A stretch of 23,282 nucleotides of DNA from Actinomycetota bacterium. GTDB lineage: Bacteria > Actinomycetota > Thermoleophilia > Solirubrobacterales > Solirubrobacteraceae. Every line of letters starts with the position of its first letter. Within the stretch, counting starts at the first letter, position 1. Under the pieces are notes generated by a model. That model was not told the DNA's origin, ran no database searches, and saw only the letters and a program-made list of their open reading frames with translations. Where the stretch lies: the NCBI GenBank assembly GCA_005888335.1, contig VAWY01000187.1, positions 1 to 23,282 on the forward strand. Direction: 5' to 3'. Below, one piece after another: positions 22,594 through 23,282 of the stretch. A program made the position numbers and the translations under genes.

Positions 22594-22615
22594 TGCTGCC
22601 ATGTAATCGGCAGCA
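22594..22615. terminator. Inverted repeat between HNH gene and tRNA-Asn
   Basis: TGCTGCC, 8 nt, GGCAGCA is a perfect 7-bp dyad 14 nt past the HNH stop on the minus strand. A second small hairpin (CCCCG-GAT-CGGGG, 22579-22591) follows. There is no T tract. It is probably the end of the HNH transcript, but a regulatory dyad for the tRNA promoter is also possible. Confidence 0.45.
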
Positions 22616-22628
22616 TGAGCGCCTCATC

Positions 22629-23282
22629 TTAGGCAACAAGCGTCCGAAGTCCCGACTCGACCTCCGCGTGGCAGTTCGCGCACAGCAGAACGCACTTCCG
22701 GGCCTCCGCCAGAGCGCGCTCCAATGACCGGGTCACTCCCTTCTGCGAGACCGAGAATTCCTTCGTGCTCGGATCGACGTGGTGGAACTGGAGCGCCCCG
22801 GCGTACGTTGCGTAGCCGCACAGCTGGCACTTCCCGCCCGCCTCCTCGACAAGCCGCTCCTTGCGACGCCGCCGGATGTTCGACACCGCGTCGCACCGGC
22901 ACCGGAGGCACCGGTAGCTGGCGCCGTCGCTGCGGAGTTGAAAGGTCGTCCGCCCGTGCCGCGAACAGACCGCCTCCAGGAGCGGGGCGCCGTCAACCCG
23001 CGCATCGCCGAAGACGCGTCGACGGGACATGTGCGGGGTCTCGAGCCCATAGCGGCGCATCCACCGCCGCACCGTCGCCCGATGCGTGCTGAGAGCGGCG
23101 GCGATCTCCGTGGTCGTCAGGCCTTGTGATACGAGTCCCGTCAACCGATCGCGGTCGAGCGGACCCTTCGGCGTGTGCTTGTCCGCATGCGCCGATCGGA
23201 GTCCGTACTTGCGCAGCCAGTACGACACAGTCGACGGATGCCGCTCGACCCGGCGTGCGATCTCCTCGATCGACGCGCCCTC
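22629..23282 (-). CDS. HNH endonuclease with tandem HTH repeats (5' end cut by window edge)
   Basis: At least 217 residues; the start lies beyond the right edge, because the frame is open to 23282 and already inside an HTH (GASIEEIARRVERHPSTVSY). Two HTH repeats of the same design follow one another (the second is QGLTTTEIAAALSTHRATVR, RWMRRYGL). Next comes a zinc-ribbon-like CSRHGRTTFQLRSDGASYRC with LRC after it. Last is an HNH nuclease domain: CQLCGYATYAGALQFHHVDP, then CVLLCANCHAEVE, with paired Cys for zinc and the HH of the active site. Likely a DNA-nicking or cleaving enzyme with sequence recognition by the HTHs, as in freestanding homing endonucleases or small phage/element HNH proteins. 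The GTG at 23228 is an internal codon, not the start. Confidence 0.88.
   Translation of the reverse strand, partial: EGASIEEIARRVERHPSTVSYWLRKYGLRSAHADKHTPKGPLDRDRLTGLVSQGLTTTEIAAALSTHRATVRRWMRRYGLETPHMSRRRVFGDARVDGAPLLEAVCSRHGRTTFQLRSDGASYRCLRCRCDAVSNIRRRRKERLVEEAGGKCQLCGYATYAGALQFHHVDPSTKEFSVSQKGVTRSLERALAEARKCVLLCANCHAEVESGLRTLVA

Overview
The window is a GC-rich (roughly 70 percent) piece of bacterial chromosome. Codon use has strong G/C third positions. The gene content includes F420/luciferase-like oxidoreductases, a giant LuxR-type ATPase regulator, exported Calx-beta and HYR-type proteins, DUF4383 and YnfA membrane proteins, and TANNNT -10 boxes. This points to an actinobacterium, most likely the Solirubrobacterales/Thermoleophilia branch. 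The phylum is well supported by style; the order is inference. No rRNA, CRISPR array, complete insertion sequence or phage structural gene was seen.

Left part (1-7371). A DEAD-box RNA helicase (cut by the left edge) is divergent from a cold-shock protein followed by a small unknown gene. A luciferase-like monooxygenase gene converges on these. Next comes a decayed exported-protein gene broken by several frameshifts (about 2812-3990). A DUF4242 (SCO4226-like) gene then sits directly behind a 992-residue AAA-LuxR (LAL) regulator.

Middle (7372-14217). A BBE-type FAD oxidase diverges from the LAL regulator. About 1 kb of gene debris follows (8903-9949): a PKD-like fragment, unidentified coding scraps, a 3'-half tRNA fragment, and a frameshifted choice-of-anchor-D/HYR fragment. 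After this lies the most interesting unit. A MerR regulator with a C-terminal Cys cluster diverges, across a perfect 9-4-9 operator dyad, from four start/stop-overlapping genes: a CC-motif cytosolic protein, a small CC membrane protein, a His/Glu-rich membrane protein and YnfA. It looks like a compact heavy-metal (mercury-type) response operon with no reductase or lyase. Then come an unknown 85-residue gene, a toxin-antitoxin-like pair (excisionase-type HTH protein plus AbiEii-like nucleotidyltransferase whose third catalytic acid looks lost), a pRiA4b ORF-3-like protein and tRNA-Met(CAT).

Right part (14218-23282). A secreted Pro/Ala repeat protein with a His/Arg tail has a strong terminator. 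A lipoprotein-SDR-orphan CheR operon follows. A conserved unknown gene diverges from an F420-type oxidoreductase coupled to a glycosyltransferase. A Calx-beta exported protein and a DUF4383 membrane protein come next. The window ends with tRNA-Asn(GTT), preceded by a duplicated fragment of its own 5' end, and an HNH nuclease with two HTH repeats (cut by the right edge).

Several genes share a TAGCGT-like -10 box, some so close to the start codon that leaderless transcripts are likely.
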